A DNA stretch of 36,484 nucleotides from Verrucomicrobiia bacterium (GTDB lineage: Bacteria > Verrucomicrobiota > Verrucomicrobiia > Limisphaerales > UBA9464). The notes under the pieces were generated by a model. That model saw nothing but the letters and a program-made list of their open reading frames with translations. It was not told the DNA's origin and did no database searches. The position numbers and the translations under genes were made by a program. Location of the stretch: assembly GCA_019634635.1 (NCBI GenBank), contig JAHCBB010000047.1:1-36484 (forward strand), read 5' to 3'. Shown here in pieces: positions 24,083 to 33,355 of this stretch; position 1 is the first letter of the stretch; the number at the start of each line of letters is the position of its first letter.

Positions 24083-27000
24083 CTACTCAGCCAGCAGCCG
24101 GACCTCGACGCGCACCCATCGTGCAGCATCTCCCTCAGGCACCGGTTCCTCCAGACGCCAGGTGACTTCCTCGAATCCCGGTGGCAGATCGGAGGGCACC
24201 AACGCCAGCTCCTGATCGGTGCTCGCGGGAACCCAGCCGCCGTCGAGGAGCGTGTCCCGGATCGCCACGGTGTAATCCAGGCCGGCGGCCCATGCGTCGC
24301 GATGCCGCCGGTGCGTCACGAGCACGCGGGTACGCGGGCCCTCGGGGGCCAGGGAAATCCGTGGGCCGACCGACCGGGCATCGTCGGCCTCAGGGTTCCC
24401 GCCAAAGGCGAACTCCAGCAGATTGGGAAGTCCGTCCCCGTCGCTGTCGTCCTCCGGCGGCGCGCCGCCGATCCCGTTGGTTGTGGCCCAGAGTTCGTAG
24501 GGGGAGCCGCCACCGATCTTCCGAACGGTCAATGTGGTCGGAGTCGTCTTGCGCGGGAACAAATCCCCGTAGCCGGAATCCTGGACCTCGAGATCGAGTG
24601 TCCACAGGGCCTGCGACGATCCCCTCAGGGCAGCCGCATCGGCCACGGAGACGATGCCGGAGTCTGCATCCACGGTGAAGAGGCCTTCCGCATCGCCCCC
24701 GGTGATCCGCCAGGCGAGCAGATCGAGCCGGCTGTCCCGGGCCTCCAGCGTGGCCACCACGGTTCCGGCCGGAGCCCCGGCAGCGATCGTCGCCTCCGCC
24801 ACAGCGCCCACGGCGGGTGGATGCCCGATGTCAACCGCCGTGAACGCCCCCTCGGGGATCAACTCTGGCGTGGCGGTGCCCGGACGGGTCCAGGCCACCG
24901 CCAGATGATCCTCACCACCGCCCTGTTTGTGGCGGGTTTCAATGTAGTAGCGACGGTTCGCAGTCAATGCGATGGCGGCACTTCGCTGACCCGCCTGGGC
25001 ATTCCACTGCTCCGGAAGCACCGCGCCACTGACACGGGCGACCAAACGGGCGGTCTCCGGTTCCGGGCCGGTTCCCAGCCACAATTCGCTGCTGTCGTCC
25101 GAGGCGATGTGGAACCGGTAGGAGCCGCTGCTGGGCACCACGAGCTGTGCGCGCATGCGGCTGCCGTAATTGCGTCCGAGATTGCGACCCAGCACGAGGC
25201 CGCTGACGGGACGCAACGCGTCGGGCTGCCCGGGATAGCGTGGATGATTGGTGAGTCCGTTGATGCTCGTGGCCCCCGAAAGGTTGGTGAAGATTTCCGC
25301 CATCGGACGCGCCGTCCCGAGGGCCGACGGGGCCAGCAGCTCACAGGTCATCAAACCCGTTGTGGACAACCCCCCGCTGTCCGTAATCCGGACGTTCAGT
25401 GCAATTTCATTGTCCGTCGTCGCCAGGAGAGCCCCGCCATCGGCCACCCGGAGCCATCCGTCAGCCGCGTCCAGGCGGACCAGTCCGGCAGGGTTTGCAC
25501 TGAGCAGTTCGAGGGTCAGGACCTCTCCGGCATTGCGGTCGGTGGCTTCGATCCGCCCGAATCGTGCGCCCGTGAAGGCGTCCCGGTGGAGCCGGAGGCT
25601 CTGGGGGGTGACCTCCGGGGCGAAATTCATCTCATGGGGTGCCAGGAATCGTCCGGGGATCACCTGAAACGAGGTCACACCGGCGGCGGCGCTCTGCCAG
25701 GCCACAGCCAGGTGGTCGTCGCCTTCCGCCTCCTTCATCCGGGCCTCCAGGTAATAGGCGCGTCCGGCCTCCAGCGAAATCTGCACGGAGCGCTGGGAAG
25801 GGAACTGGGTCCAGCGTCTCGGTTCCGTGGCCTGGTTGCTGAAGGCAATGCGGCGGGCGCTTGCGGGCGAGGTGTCGGTGCCCAGGCGCAGTTCGGAAGC
25901 ATCATCGCCGGCGATCGCAAACACGTAGGTTCCCGTCACCGGCGGCAGCAGGTAACCCCGCATCACGGCGCCGTACCAGTCGCCATCCCTTCGGGGAATC
26001 TCGGCATCCGTCAGCTCGCTCACGCTCGATGGGGACATGGGAAAGCTCGGATGGTTGGTCAGCCTCGCCAGCGTGGCGCCGGGGATGTCGTCGTGGCGGG
26101 CGAACGCGATGCCACCCGGCCGCATTCCGGCGGGAGTCCCCAGCACCTCCACGGCCAGTTCCAGCGTGTTGGTCAGCGCCGGCTGGCCGGCGTCCCAGGC
26201 CGACACCCGGAGCGGGAACGTTTCGGCAGCGGCGGTGAAATCGCGCAACAAACGGATTTCGCCGGACCCGTTGATCCCGAAGGCGTCGGCGTGCTCTCCC
26301 GGCTCGATGCCAAACCGGAGCCGCGTGTACAGATCGGGGTCGGAAGCCGTGACCGCGCCCACCCGTGTTCCCGCGCGCGTCCCGCGGTGGATGCGCAGGG
26401 GCCCGCTGCTGACCACCGGCATTTCGTTGACATCGTCCACATGCACCACCACACGGCGCCCCGGTTCGTCGAGCGCCGGATTCCCGGGGTATCGGATGTC
26501 CACCAGGAGGTCGAACTGCTCCCGGACCTCGAAGTCGAGGCGCGTGGCATCCAGCACCGTGACCTCCCCGTCGGGCGCCACCCGGAAGACGCCAAGTCCG
26601 CTGCCACCGGTCGCCTCGAACCGCCGCGGATCGGGATGATTCGCATGGCGGCCCAGATCGCCGACGACGGTGCCCATCGGTGAATTCTCGGGGATTCGGA
26701 AGCGGACCGGGGCAACGCCGCCCTGCACCGTTCCGGTCACCTGGTAAAAGCCAAGACTTCCGTACGTGGTAAAACCGGATGTGGCATTGGCACCCCGGCC
26801 GGCACCCCGGACCCGGAGGACATACTCCCCGGGCGGCAGATTGGTGTTGAACGAGGCGCGCAGGGTGTTGGCCGGGCTCGAGGCGAGGATCAGGGTGTCG
26901 GCCGTGTCGGTCAGCTCGAGGCGGATCGCCAGGTTTGGAGCCACTCCGGCCGGGCGCGCGGTCAGGTTCAGTTGACCCCCAAGCGTCGAAAACCGGAAGG

Positions 27001-28447
27001 CGTCCACGTCCGTGTTCCGCTCGATGATCCCGCGGTTGGTGACCGTGCCGCCATCGAAGATCTCAAGGAAGCCGGCGGCCGCAAAGGTGCCGCCATGGTC
27101 GTCCGCCCGATACGCCACCGAGGTGTTGGAGGTGGTGATCACGCGCAGATCATCTTCGCGGTTGGACGCATTGGCATACTCCCCCCGCGACCACTGCGTC
27201 ACGGGCTGACCATAGGCCACGCCCATGATGGGCGCCCAGCCGACCTCCCCGCTGCCGTGGCCCCCATAGTATTCCTCCCGGTCACGGCCGGGCGGTTGCC
27301 GCCCGTCATGGCCCAGTCCGAGCGTGTGGCCGACCTCGTGGGCAATCTGCTCCGCCGCGTCCTTGACGGTTGTTCCGAACGCCCAGCACGGCGTGTCACC
27401 GGTCCAGTTCCAGGAGCCAATGAACGCCACGCCTCCCGTGCCAGGTCCGGCATCGGTCGTGGGTGTGATGATGACCCGGATGCGGCTGTTCTCCGCAGCC
27501 CGCTCAAAGGCCCGAAGATCCGTGGTCACATTGATGTTGAAGCTGGTGTAGTCGGCAGCCACGTGGCGCCAGATTTCCCGGATCTGGCCCGCGGAGAAGC
27601 TGGCCCGTCGCGCGACAATCAACCGGCCGTTCCATTGGGACGTGGTCTCACCATCGAAGTCCAGGTACGCGACGCCGCGGGCCCCCGGCAGGCTCTCCAG
27701 GACGGGCACACCGTTCTGGTAGTCAGGAATCGGAATATTGGGGTGCTGCCCGATGTCCACCAGCGGTGCTCCTTCGGGCACGGGTTCTGCACTGCCGGGG
27801 GCAGGGGCCGGCGCGGAGGCGGCGGGCACATAGGCAACGCAGACCACCTCGTCCAGTTGCCGGGCGACGAGTTCGGGACTGCCATCCTGCGAGGACGGTT
27901 CCAATCGGTGCGCCCTTCCGGTCCCGGGAAATTGCACCACCCCGACATGGGTCCCCGCGATTCCGGGAATGGACTGCCGCCGAAAGAAAAACGAGCCCGG
28001 TTCGGGCGCATCCAGCCGCCCGGAAATCCATTCCACGCCCGTGGCGGTGTCCATCACCTCCAGCACTTCACCCACGGCCTCCGCCCCCCCAGGCAATGGG
28101 AATCGGGCCGGCAATGGAGCCTCCCGCCCGGCATACTGCTGCATCCACGCGGGATCCCATGGGAGTCGTGGTCGCGGGCCCACCCACGGGGGAAGCGGCG
28201 GTTGGCTGGCCTCCGGGAGCGAGGGACCCTGCGCAGCTGCCGTTGCCCCGCGGGGGTCCGCCTCCAATGAAGTTTGCTGTACCTCAGGGGCTTGTCCCGT
28301 CCCTGAAGGCGTCCCGGTCCCGACATCACCCGTCGGAACGGATGATCCCGTGATCGCCAACCCTGGCGAGGGTGACGTCAGGCGGCCGGCGAGCCAAAGG
28401 GCGGCAATCGCAGCGATCAGGGTGACAACAACAGAATGGCGCTTCAT
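24083..28447 (-). CDS. Giant secreted zinc metalloprotease with cadherin-like and PA14 domains
   Basis: 1454 residues. A signal or anchor helix (about 7-22) and a Pro-rich pro-region precede a metzincin-type catalytic domain (about 255-440). The zinc site is HEVGHTLGLGHD with His370, Glu371, His374 and His380, and the Met-turn is PIMGVAYG about 26 residues later. Downstream are a PPC-like segment (about 440-560), cadherin-like repeats including DVNEMPVVSSGP, two PA14-like domains (about 785-925 and 1045-1180, each with SDDSSELWLGT-type motifs) separated by another cadherin-like unit, and one more cadherin-like unit. The tail has DDSDGDGLPNLLEFAFGG, a Ca-binding motif like that of the S8 protein. 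PA14 suggests carbohydrate binding. Probably an exported degradative enzyme. Confidence 0.85.
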   Translation of the reverse strand: MKRHSVVVTLIAAIAALWLAGRLTSPSPGLAITGSSVPTGDVGTGTPSGTGQAPEVQQTSLEADPRGATAAAQGPSLPEASQPPLPPWVGPRPRLPWDPAWMQQYAGREAPLPARFPLPGGAEAVGEVLEVMDTATGVEWISGRLDAPEPGSFFFRRQSIPGIAGTHVGVVQFPGTGRAHRLEPSSQDGSPELVARQLDEVVCVAYVPAASAPAPAPGSAEPVPEGAPLVDIGQHPNIPIPDYQNGVPVLESLPGARGVAYLDFDGETTSQWNGRLIVARRASFSAGQIREIWRHVAADYTSFNINVTTDLRAFERAAENSRIRVIITPTTDAGPGTGGVAFIGSWNWTGDTPCWAFGTTVKDAAEQIAHEVGHTLGLGHDGRQPPGRDREEYYGGHGSGEVGWAPIMGVAYGQPVTQWSRGEYANASNREDDLRVITTSNTSVAYRADDHGGTFAAAGFLEIFDGGTVTNRGIIERNTDVDAFRFSTLGGQLNLTARPAGVAPNLAIRLELTDTADTLILASSPANTLRASFNTNLPPGEYVLRVRGAGRGANATSGFTTYGSLGFYQVTGTVQGGVAPVRFRIPENSPMGTVVGDLGRHANHPDPRRFEATGGSGLGVFRVAPDGEVTVLDATRLDFEVREQFDLLVDIRYPGNPALDEPGRRVVVHVDDVNEMPVVSSGPLRIHRGTRAGTRVGAVTASDPDLYTRLRFGIEPGEHADAFGINGSGEIRLLRDFTAAAETFPLRVSAWDAGQPALTNTLELAVEVLGTPAGMRPGGIAFARHDDIPGATLARLTNHPSFPMSPSSVSELTDAEIPRRDGDWYGAVMRGYLLPPVTGTYVFAIAGDDASELRLGTDTSPASARRIAFSNQATEPRRWTQFPSQRSVQISLEAGRAYYLEARMKEAEGDDHLAVAWQSAAAGVTSFQVIPGRFLAPHEMNFAPEVTPQSLRLHRDAFTGARFGRIEATDRNAGEVLTLELLSANPAGLVRLDAADGWLRVADGGALLATTDNEIALNVRITDSGGLSTTGLMTCELLAPSALGTARPMAEIFTNLSGATSINGLTNHPRYPGQPDALRPVSGLVLGRNLGRNYGSRMRAQLVVPSSGSYRFHIASDDSSELWLGTGPEPETARLVARVSGAVLPEQWNAQAGQRSAAIALTANRRYYIETRHKQGGGEDHLAVAWTRPGTATPELIPEGAFTAVDIGHPPAVGAVAEATIAAGAPAGTVVATLEARDSRLDLLAWRITGGDAEGLFTVDADSGIVSVADAAALRGSSQALWTLDLEVQDSGYGDLFPRKTTPTTLTVRKIGGGSPYELWATTNGIGGAPPEDDSDGDGLPNLLEFAFGGNPEADDARSVGPRISLAPEGPRTRVLVTHRRHRDAWAAGLDYTVAIRDTLLDGGWVPASTDQELALVPSDLPPGFEEVTWRLEEPVPEGDAARWVRVEVRLLAE

Positions 28448-28697
28448 GGGAATCGAGGATCGGCCTCGTCAAGAGAGATTGGTGGCAGGCCGCTCCATCG
28501 TCGGGAAGTTGAAGCCCCGACGCTGTTGGCACGCGATCAGTCCGTCAATATCGGCATTGCGAATGGCATTGCGAAGCAAATCACATGCCCTTTGACGACG
28601 CTTCGGCGTCCGGGTGGCCGGGAGGAGGAAGGGGCGTTGGGCAGGGGGAATTCCCCCCCCGACCCGGACCCGCATCCGCGATCCTGCAGGGATCGCA

Positions 28698-29645
28698 TCA
28701 CGCCAGAGCAACCGCCCGGCGGATGGCAACGATGGTCGCCGCGGCGGCAGCCTCGTTGTCGAGGGCGTTGAGCGCGGCATTGAAGGGTTCCGCGCGCACC
28801 GGACCGTCGTAGTCCACAGCCACCAGTGCCTCCAAAAACACCTTCACCGGAATGACCCCGGTCGCCGCTGGCAGCTCGCGGCGGTTGTCCTGAAGCTCGG
28901 CCAGGGGCACCCCTGCCGGGGCGTCATTCAGGTCCACGGCAACAAGATCTCGGTTGGTCAGCCGCCGGATGGAGTTCTCAGTGTCGCCCGAAGTCCACCA
29001 GTGCCACGAATCGAGAATCACACCGGTCCCCGGCACCCCAATGGCCCCGATCAATTCCCGGGTTCCGGAAAGGTTGTGGATGAAGGAATGCCGGAACCGG
29101 GCACGAAGGCTTGGGGTGCCCACGTATTCCAATCCCAGGCGGATTCCGTAATCGGAGAGCACCTGGGCCGTTTGGCGCAGTCGTCGCGCATGCCGCTCCA
29201 TGTTGTCGGCGTGGGAGAGTTCGTTGTGGCCCGGGGAGATCCACGTGCCGATCCGCGTGGCACCCACCGATTGCAGCGCCGCAGCCACCGCCGGCAGCGC
29301 CGCAACATCCCGTTCGAAAACGTCATCCGATCCCCGGAAATCCACTGGAAGATTGGCCGATCCCCAGCGGAGTTCTGCGCGGACGAGGGCTTCGGTCACC
29401 CGCCGCCGGCCCTCGGCGTCCTGAAGCACCAGCCAGCCGGCATCGGGCTGGACGGACTCAAAGCCGTGGGCTTCCGCAAGGCGGATGATGTCCGGCAGGG
29501 TACCGCTGACGCCGATCGCGCCCGGGGTGAGATCCAGGGTGAACCGCCGCTGGCCGGAGGCATCGCCGCAGGCGCGCGACATCAGCGTTCCTGCAGCGAG
29601 ACCCGCGGCGAGAAACCGGCGGCGGGAGGTGTGGGGCGAGTCCAT
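28698..29645 (-). CDS. Tat-exported sugar phosphate isomerase/epimerase-like protein
   Basis: 315 residues. The N-terminus SRRRFLAAGLAAGTL is a twin-arginine signal, and Cys in SRACGD may allow lipid attachment. The rest is a xylose isomerase-like TIM barrel of the AP endonuclease 2 superfamily with the metal ligands spread over strands: Glu in LGLEYVGTP, Asp and His in VILDSWHWW, Asp in DLNDAP, and Glu in RAEPFN. Such exported barrels are common in Verrucomicrobia and Planctomycetes and are presumed to act on sugars, often as 3-keto sugar or inositol enzymes; the substrate is not known. The ATG at 29645 is chosen because the Tat motif follows and a promoter-like -10 precedes it. Confidence 0.8.
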   Translation of the reverse strand: MDSPHTSRRRFLAAGLAAGTLMSRACGDASGQRRFTLDLTPGAIGVSGTLPDIIRLAEAHGFESVQPDAGWLVLQDAEGRRRVTEALVRAELRWGSANLPVDFRGSDDVFERDVAALPAVAAALQSVGATRIGTWISPGHNELSHADNMERHARRLRQTAQVLSDYGIRLGLEYVGTPSLRARFRHSFIHNLSGTRELIGAIGVPGTGVILDSWHWWTSGDTENSIRRLTNRDLVAVDLNDAPAGVPLAELQDNRRELPAATGVIPVKVFLEALVAVDYDGPVRAEPFNAALNALDNEAAAAATIVAIRRAVALA

Positions 29646-29651
29646 GGCCGG

Positions 29652-29679
29652 ATCCTGAGCCGGACTGGCGCCCATTCAA
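29652..29679 (-). promoter_or_regulatory. Possible leaderless promoter of the Tat-isomerase gene
   Basis: Minus-strand TTGAAT (29674-29679), a 16-base spacer, CAGGAT (29652-29657), then six bases to the ATG at 29645. No Shine-Dalgarno is present. Confidence 0.4.
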
Positions 29680-29847
29680 TCCTGCGGTTTCGGCTCCTGC
29701 CGGATTCAGACGGTGCCGCAATCACTCAGCAACCGCCAAGGGCCCGTCCCGGATCTCGCACTTGAGAAGCCGGGGTGAACCGTGATGGAGGACGTTTCAG
29801 CGCCGGGGGACTCCCAGTCAGGCCATTCCGGAAAGACCGCTGACCGA

Positions 29848-30660
29848 TCAGCGCAGCCGTTCCAGTGTCGCCCGCACCGGCCGGTGGTCGGATGCGACGG
29901 CTTCGGGGATCACCGCGGTGTCGAGCACGCGCCATCCGCCCGGAGGCGCGAAAAGCACAAAGTCAATCCGGCGGTCCGGCCCCTCGGAAGGAATGGTCGG
30001 CTCGGGATGGCTGGCGGCGGCATCTGCAAAGCTCTCAAGAAGGATTTGCAGCGAACGGCTTTCCGGCTCCGCGTTGAAGTCTCCGGCAAGGATCACGGGA
30101 CCCTCCGCCGTTCGCAACCGGTCCGCCAGGGCCCGCGCGGATTTCTCGCGCAGATCCTCGCGCTGATGATCGAAGTGGGTGCTCGCAAACCAGACCGATG
30201 TCGCAGACCCCGGCGGGCGGACGCGGGTGATCAGGGCGATGCGCGGCTCCCGGCCCGTTTCGCCGGGCAGCAGGAACACTTCGACGGTCTCGACCGGCCA
30301 GCGGGACAGCACCGCCTGGCCGTAGGCACCTCCAGCGAAATCCATCGCCTTTCCGAAAACCGCGTGCATTCCGGTGCGTTCACCCAGCACCGCCGTCTGG
30401 TCCACACGCCCGGTCCGGTCCGTATGGCGGTCCACTTCCTGAACCGCCACCAGGTCTGGTTCTGCGGACCGGATCACCGCGGCGATCCGGTCCAGGTCGA
30501 GCTTCCCATCCGTTCCCTCGCCATGGTGGATGTTGTAGCTGAGCACCCGAAGGGTGGCTGGTCTCGTGTCCGTTTTGTGGCCGCATCCGGCAATCAGACC
30601 CAGCGCCACCGTCGCCGCCAGGGCGTCGAGCACGAATCTGAGAAGAGACATTCGTCGCAT
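29848..30660 (-). CDS. Endonuclease/exonuclease/phosphatase family lipoprotein
   Basis: 270 residues. A type II signal peptide ends LIAGC with Cys26 as the lipidation site. The EEP catalytic set is complete: Asn43 in LSYNIHHGEG, Glu75 in VAVQEVDR, His162 in STHFDHQ, Asp194 and Asn196 in AGDFNAEP, and Asp258-His259 in SDHRPV. These proteins are Mg-dependent phosphodiesterases; members exported as lipoproteins are often annotated as metal-dependent hydrolases acting on phospho-lipids or sugar-phosphates outside the cytosol. ATG at 30651 is an alternative start. GGGGAG precedes 30660. The gene stands apart by about 200 bases on both sides. Confidence 0.88.
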   Translation of the reverse strand: MRRMSLLRFVLDALAATVALGLIAGCGHKTDTRPATLRVLSYNIHHGEGTDGKLDLDRIAAVIRSAEPDLVAVQEVDRHTDRTGRVDQTAVLGERTGMHAVFGKAMDFAGGAYGQAVLSRWPVETVEVFLLPGETGREPRIALITRVRPPGSATSVWFASTHFDHQREDLREKSARALADRLRTAEGPVILAGDFNAEPESRSLQILLESFADAAASHPEPTIPSEGPDRRIDFVLFAPPGGWRVLDTAVIPEAVASDHRPVRATLERLR

Positions 30661-30841
30661 GCGCTCCCCAATAGACCGTTGTGGCGGAACCGGCCACCCG
30701 TAAATTTTTCGGACCCGATTCCCCGCGGGCCCGAAGCGCCCGCGGCGATGCCAACGGTCCTCCGGCAAGCAGTGCGGCGGCCGTGGAGCGGTGGCTCCGG
30801 TGCGAATGCATCCGAGTCCGCAATGGCGGTGGCGGGCAGAG

Positions 30842-33346
30842 CTACCAGTTACCGGGCGACGGCTTCTGGCTTCCAGGCCACTGGGTCCAGTCAGCTTCCG
30901 GGTCGAAGCGCAGTGACGCCGGCAAACGCTCGAGGATCTGCGACTGGAGGTTGGCGAGCACCGGAGCCCGGACGCGCGCGGCAACCTCCAGCGTGAGGAA
31001 GAACTGACCGGAGTCATGTGCCGCACGAAGCTGCTGCGGGAGACGAGCGGCCGAGCCTCGGACCACGTCCCGAAGGTATTCCGCGAGCGGCACGCCGACG
31101 AACCAGGGCGTGCGCAGACCGACCACATTGCGTCCGGCGTCCCATTCCAGCCAGGCATTGTCCAACGTGTTCACCGGCCCCGGCCCCGGAGGGGGCAGCG
31201 GACCCACCACACACATGGCCACGCCATCCACATGACGCGCGAGGGGATCAGCGACGGTGCCCGCGGCGCGCAATCGTTCGCAGGCACGGGCCACCCCGGC
31301 CCAGTCCACGGCGTCCAGAGATCGGCCCCCGGCGAAACCGCAGAGGCCGACGATGGGCAACTCAGGATAGAAGTCGCCGCGGACCAGAAAGCCATTCGGA
31401 AACTCGGACAGGAATGTCCGGACAATGACCTCGTAGTGCAGGCGGGTGAGCTGAAAGAGAGGGAGCCACTGACAGAAGAGGCCGTCGGGCTTCAGGGCCC
31501 GGTGGACGGCACCAAAATGCTCCCGGGAGAAGAGGCGTCCTTCCCCGGTCCGCCATGGCAGGAACAAGTCGCCCACGATGACGTCATAGACACCGTGGGT
31601 CGAGGCGACTCCGGACCGCGCATCGTCGAGAAACACGCGCACGCGGGCGTCGTCGAAGACGGAACGGTTGAAGGGGGCAAAGTGTTCCCGGGCAAACCGG
31701 ACTGCGATGGGGCTGAGCTCAAAGGCATCGAGACGTTGGATGCCTGGGTTCTGTGCGGCGCCGGCGAGGGTGCTGCCAGTGGCGATACCGAACAGGGCGA
31801 CGGTTGCGGGGCTTCCGTGGAGCAGGAGTGGCAGGTGTGCCTGACGTTCCTGATTCGATTGGGCTCGTGAGCCGCCCAAGGTGTACGAGTTGTTGAAAAC
31901 GATCCGCCAATCGTTGGTGTCCCGGACCACCGTGGCCACGACCCCCTCCCGCCCCGTCGTCACGGCGACCACGCGTTCCGCGGGGGCATACCCGACCTGC
32001 GGCCAGCGGGCGGCGCGCGGCCAGACCGCGGCCCAGACCAGGATGAGTGCCAGCGCGGACCGCCACCCGCGCCAGGCGGGACGGCATGGGGATGCCTCAC
32101 GGCCTGCCGACCGCACCAGAGGCAACGCGAAGAGGAGATAGGTGCCGGCGGCGGCCAGTGCAGTTCGCCAAAGACCCAGGGAGGGCAGCACCACGATCTG
32201 AAAGGTCTCGGCGCCCAGCCAGGAGCCCAACCCGTTCCAAGCCAGCAGGCGTGCGATGGTGCGCGGTTCCCCCGCCGACTGCAGCAGGCGGGGAAAAAGC
32301 AGGCCCGAGACCACGAATCCGGGGGCGAGCGTGAGCACGGCAAGTCCCGTCAGCCGGAGAAAGTACGCCGCGGGCGCGAGTTCATAAGGCAGGATTTGCA
32401 GTCCCGGACGGAGCCACAGGAACAGGAGGGGTTGCAGCGTCCAGACGCCCCCCGCCATCAGGAGTAGATTCCCGAGGTCCCAGCGCCGACCGCGGCCCTC
32501 CCGGAGCACCAGTGCAAAGGTGGAACCTGTCAAGGACAGGAGCACGATGGCAAGGATGGTGGCGCCCGAGAAATGGGAGTTGATGGCGATCTGGGCGAAC
32601 TGGTGCTGGGCCGTGACTTCCAGGCCCAGGACCAGGAATCCGGATGCGAAGGCCAGCAGCGAGGCCACCCGCGGTGCAAGGAAATCGGGGCGGGCTGAGT
32701 GACCAGCGGAGAGATCCGGCGACGGGTTCGGGAGGTCGGTCGGGCCCAAAGCGCGATGGGCGGTCCAAGCCCCCAGTGCGAGGAGTCCGCTGAGTCCGCA
32801 GACCGCGACCCCGGCACCACGGAGACCCAGCACCGGCAATCCAATGAACACCGTGAGGGCGATGCCCAATACGCCTCCGAATGTGTTGATGGCATAGGCC
32901 TTTAGCGTGATGGCTGGATTTCGGACAGCCGACAGCACCGCCGGGAGCACCAGTCCCATGGCGACGGCCGGCGGGATGATCAGGAAGGCGGGCAACCCCC
33001 AACGGAGTCCGGCGCCGATCCCCCAGTGATCGCGGACGGCATCGGCCATGGGTGGCGCCTGGAGGACGATGAGCCCCAGCAGTGCCACGGTCAGCTCCGC
33101 GAGGGCGACCCGGCGCCACGCACTGGCGGTTCGGGCCGGACGCGCGGCAGCCAAGGCGCTTCCGAGGGCCAGCCCGATGCAAAAGGCACCGACCACCCGC
33201 GAAAACGTTTCGGCACTCGCGCCGAGCACATCCACCAGCCGACGGGTCCAGATCACCTGGTGGGCCAGTCCCGCCGCACCGCTGAACAGCAGCAGGACCA
33301 GGGCGGGAACGGAGGCATCCAGGCGGGAATTTCGGAAGCCGGTCAC
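30842..33346 (-). CDS. Membrane-fused spermidine synthase-like protein
   Basis: 834 residues. The N-terminal half (about 1-430) has 12 or more hydrophobic segments, starting ALVLLLFSGAAGLAHQVIWT, the usual opening of the so-called fused MFS/spermidine synthase proteins. The C-terminal half is a Rossmann methyltransferase-like domain: ALFGIATGSTLAG for the nucleotide loop, DAFELSP for the acidic residue that binds the propyl donor, FLDDARSG and VIVGDLFLPW, then GLFCQWLPLFQ. Canonical polyamine synthases have GGGDGG, so the loop is altered. Whether these make polyamines is unproven. The GTG start lies nine bases after the stop of the upstream gene, so it is in the same operon as the two GH(I/L)HGR proteins. 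Confidence 0.82.
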   Translation of the reverse strand: MTGFRNSRLDASVPALVLLLFSGAAGLAHQVIWTRRLVDVLGASAETFSRVVGAFCIGLALGSALAAARPARTASAWRRVALAELTVALLGLIVLQAPPMADAVRDHWGIGAGLRWGLPAFLIIPPAVAMGLVLPAVLSAVRNPAITLKAYAINTFGGVLGIALTVFIGLPVLGLRGAGVAVCGLSGLLALGAWTAHRALGPTDLPNPSPDLSAGHSARPDFLAPRVASLLAFASGFLVLGLEVTAQHQFAQIAINSHFSGATILAIVLLSLTGSTFALVLREGRGRRWDLGNLLLMAGGVWTLQPLLFLWLRPGLQILPYELAPAAYFLRLTGLAVLTLAPGFVVSGLLFPRLLQSAGEPRTIARLLAWNGLGSWLGAETFQIVVLPSLGLWRTALAAAGTYLLFALPLVRSAGREASPCRPAWRGWRSALALILVWAAVWPRAARWPQVGYAPAERVVAVTTGREGVVATVVRDTNDWRIVFNNSYTLGGSRAQSNQERQAHLPLLLHGSPATVALFGIATGSTLAGAAQNPGIQRLDAFELSPIAVRFAREHFAPFNRSVFDDARVRVFLDDARSGVASTHGVYDVIVGDLFLPWRTGEGRLFSREHFGAVHRALKPDGLFCQWLPLFQLTRLHYEVIVRTFLSEFPNGFLVRGDFYPELPIVGLCGFAGGRSLDAVDWAGVARACERLRAAGTVADPLARHVDGVAMCVVGPLPPPGPGPVNTLDNAWLEWDAGRNVVGLRTPWFVGVPLAEYLRDVVRGSAARLPQQLRAAHDSGQFFLTLEVAARVRAPVLANLQSQILERLPASLRFDPEADWTQWPGSQKPSPGNW

Positions 33347-33355
33347 GCTTGGGGC

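Noticed and set aside
24302..28270. Two long plus-strand frames opposite the metalloprotease
   Set aside because: No recognisable family, Arg/Gly/His-rich composition, and full overlap with a protein that has an intact zinc site and signal peptide.
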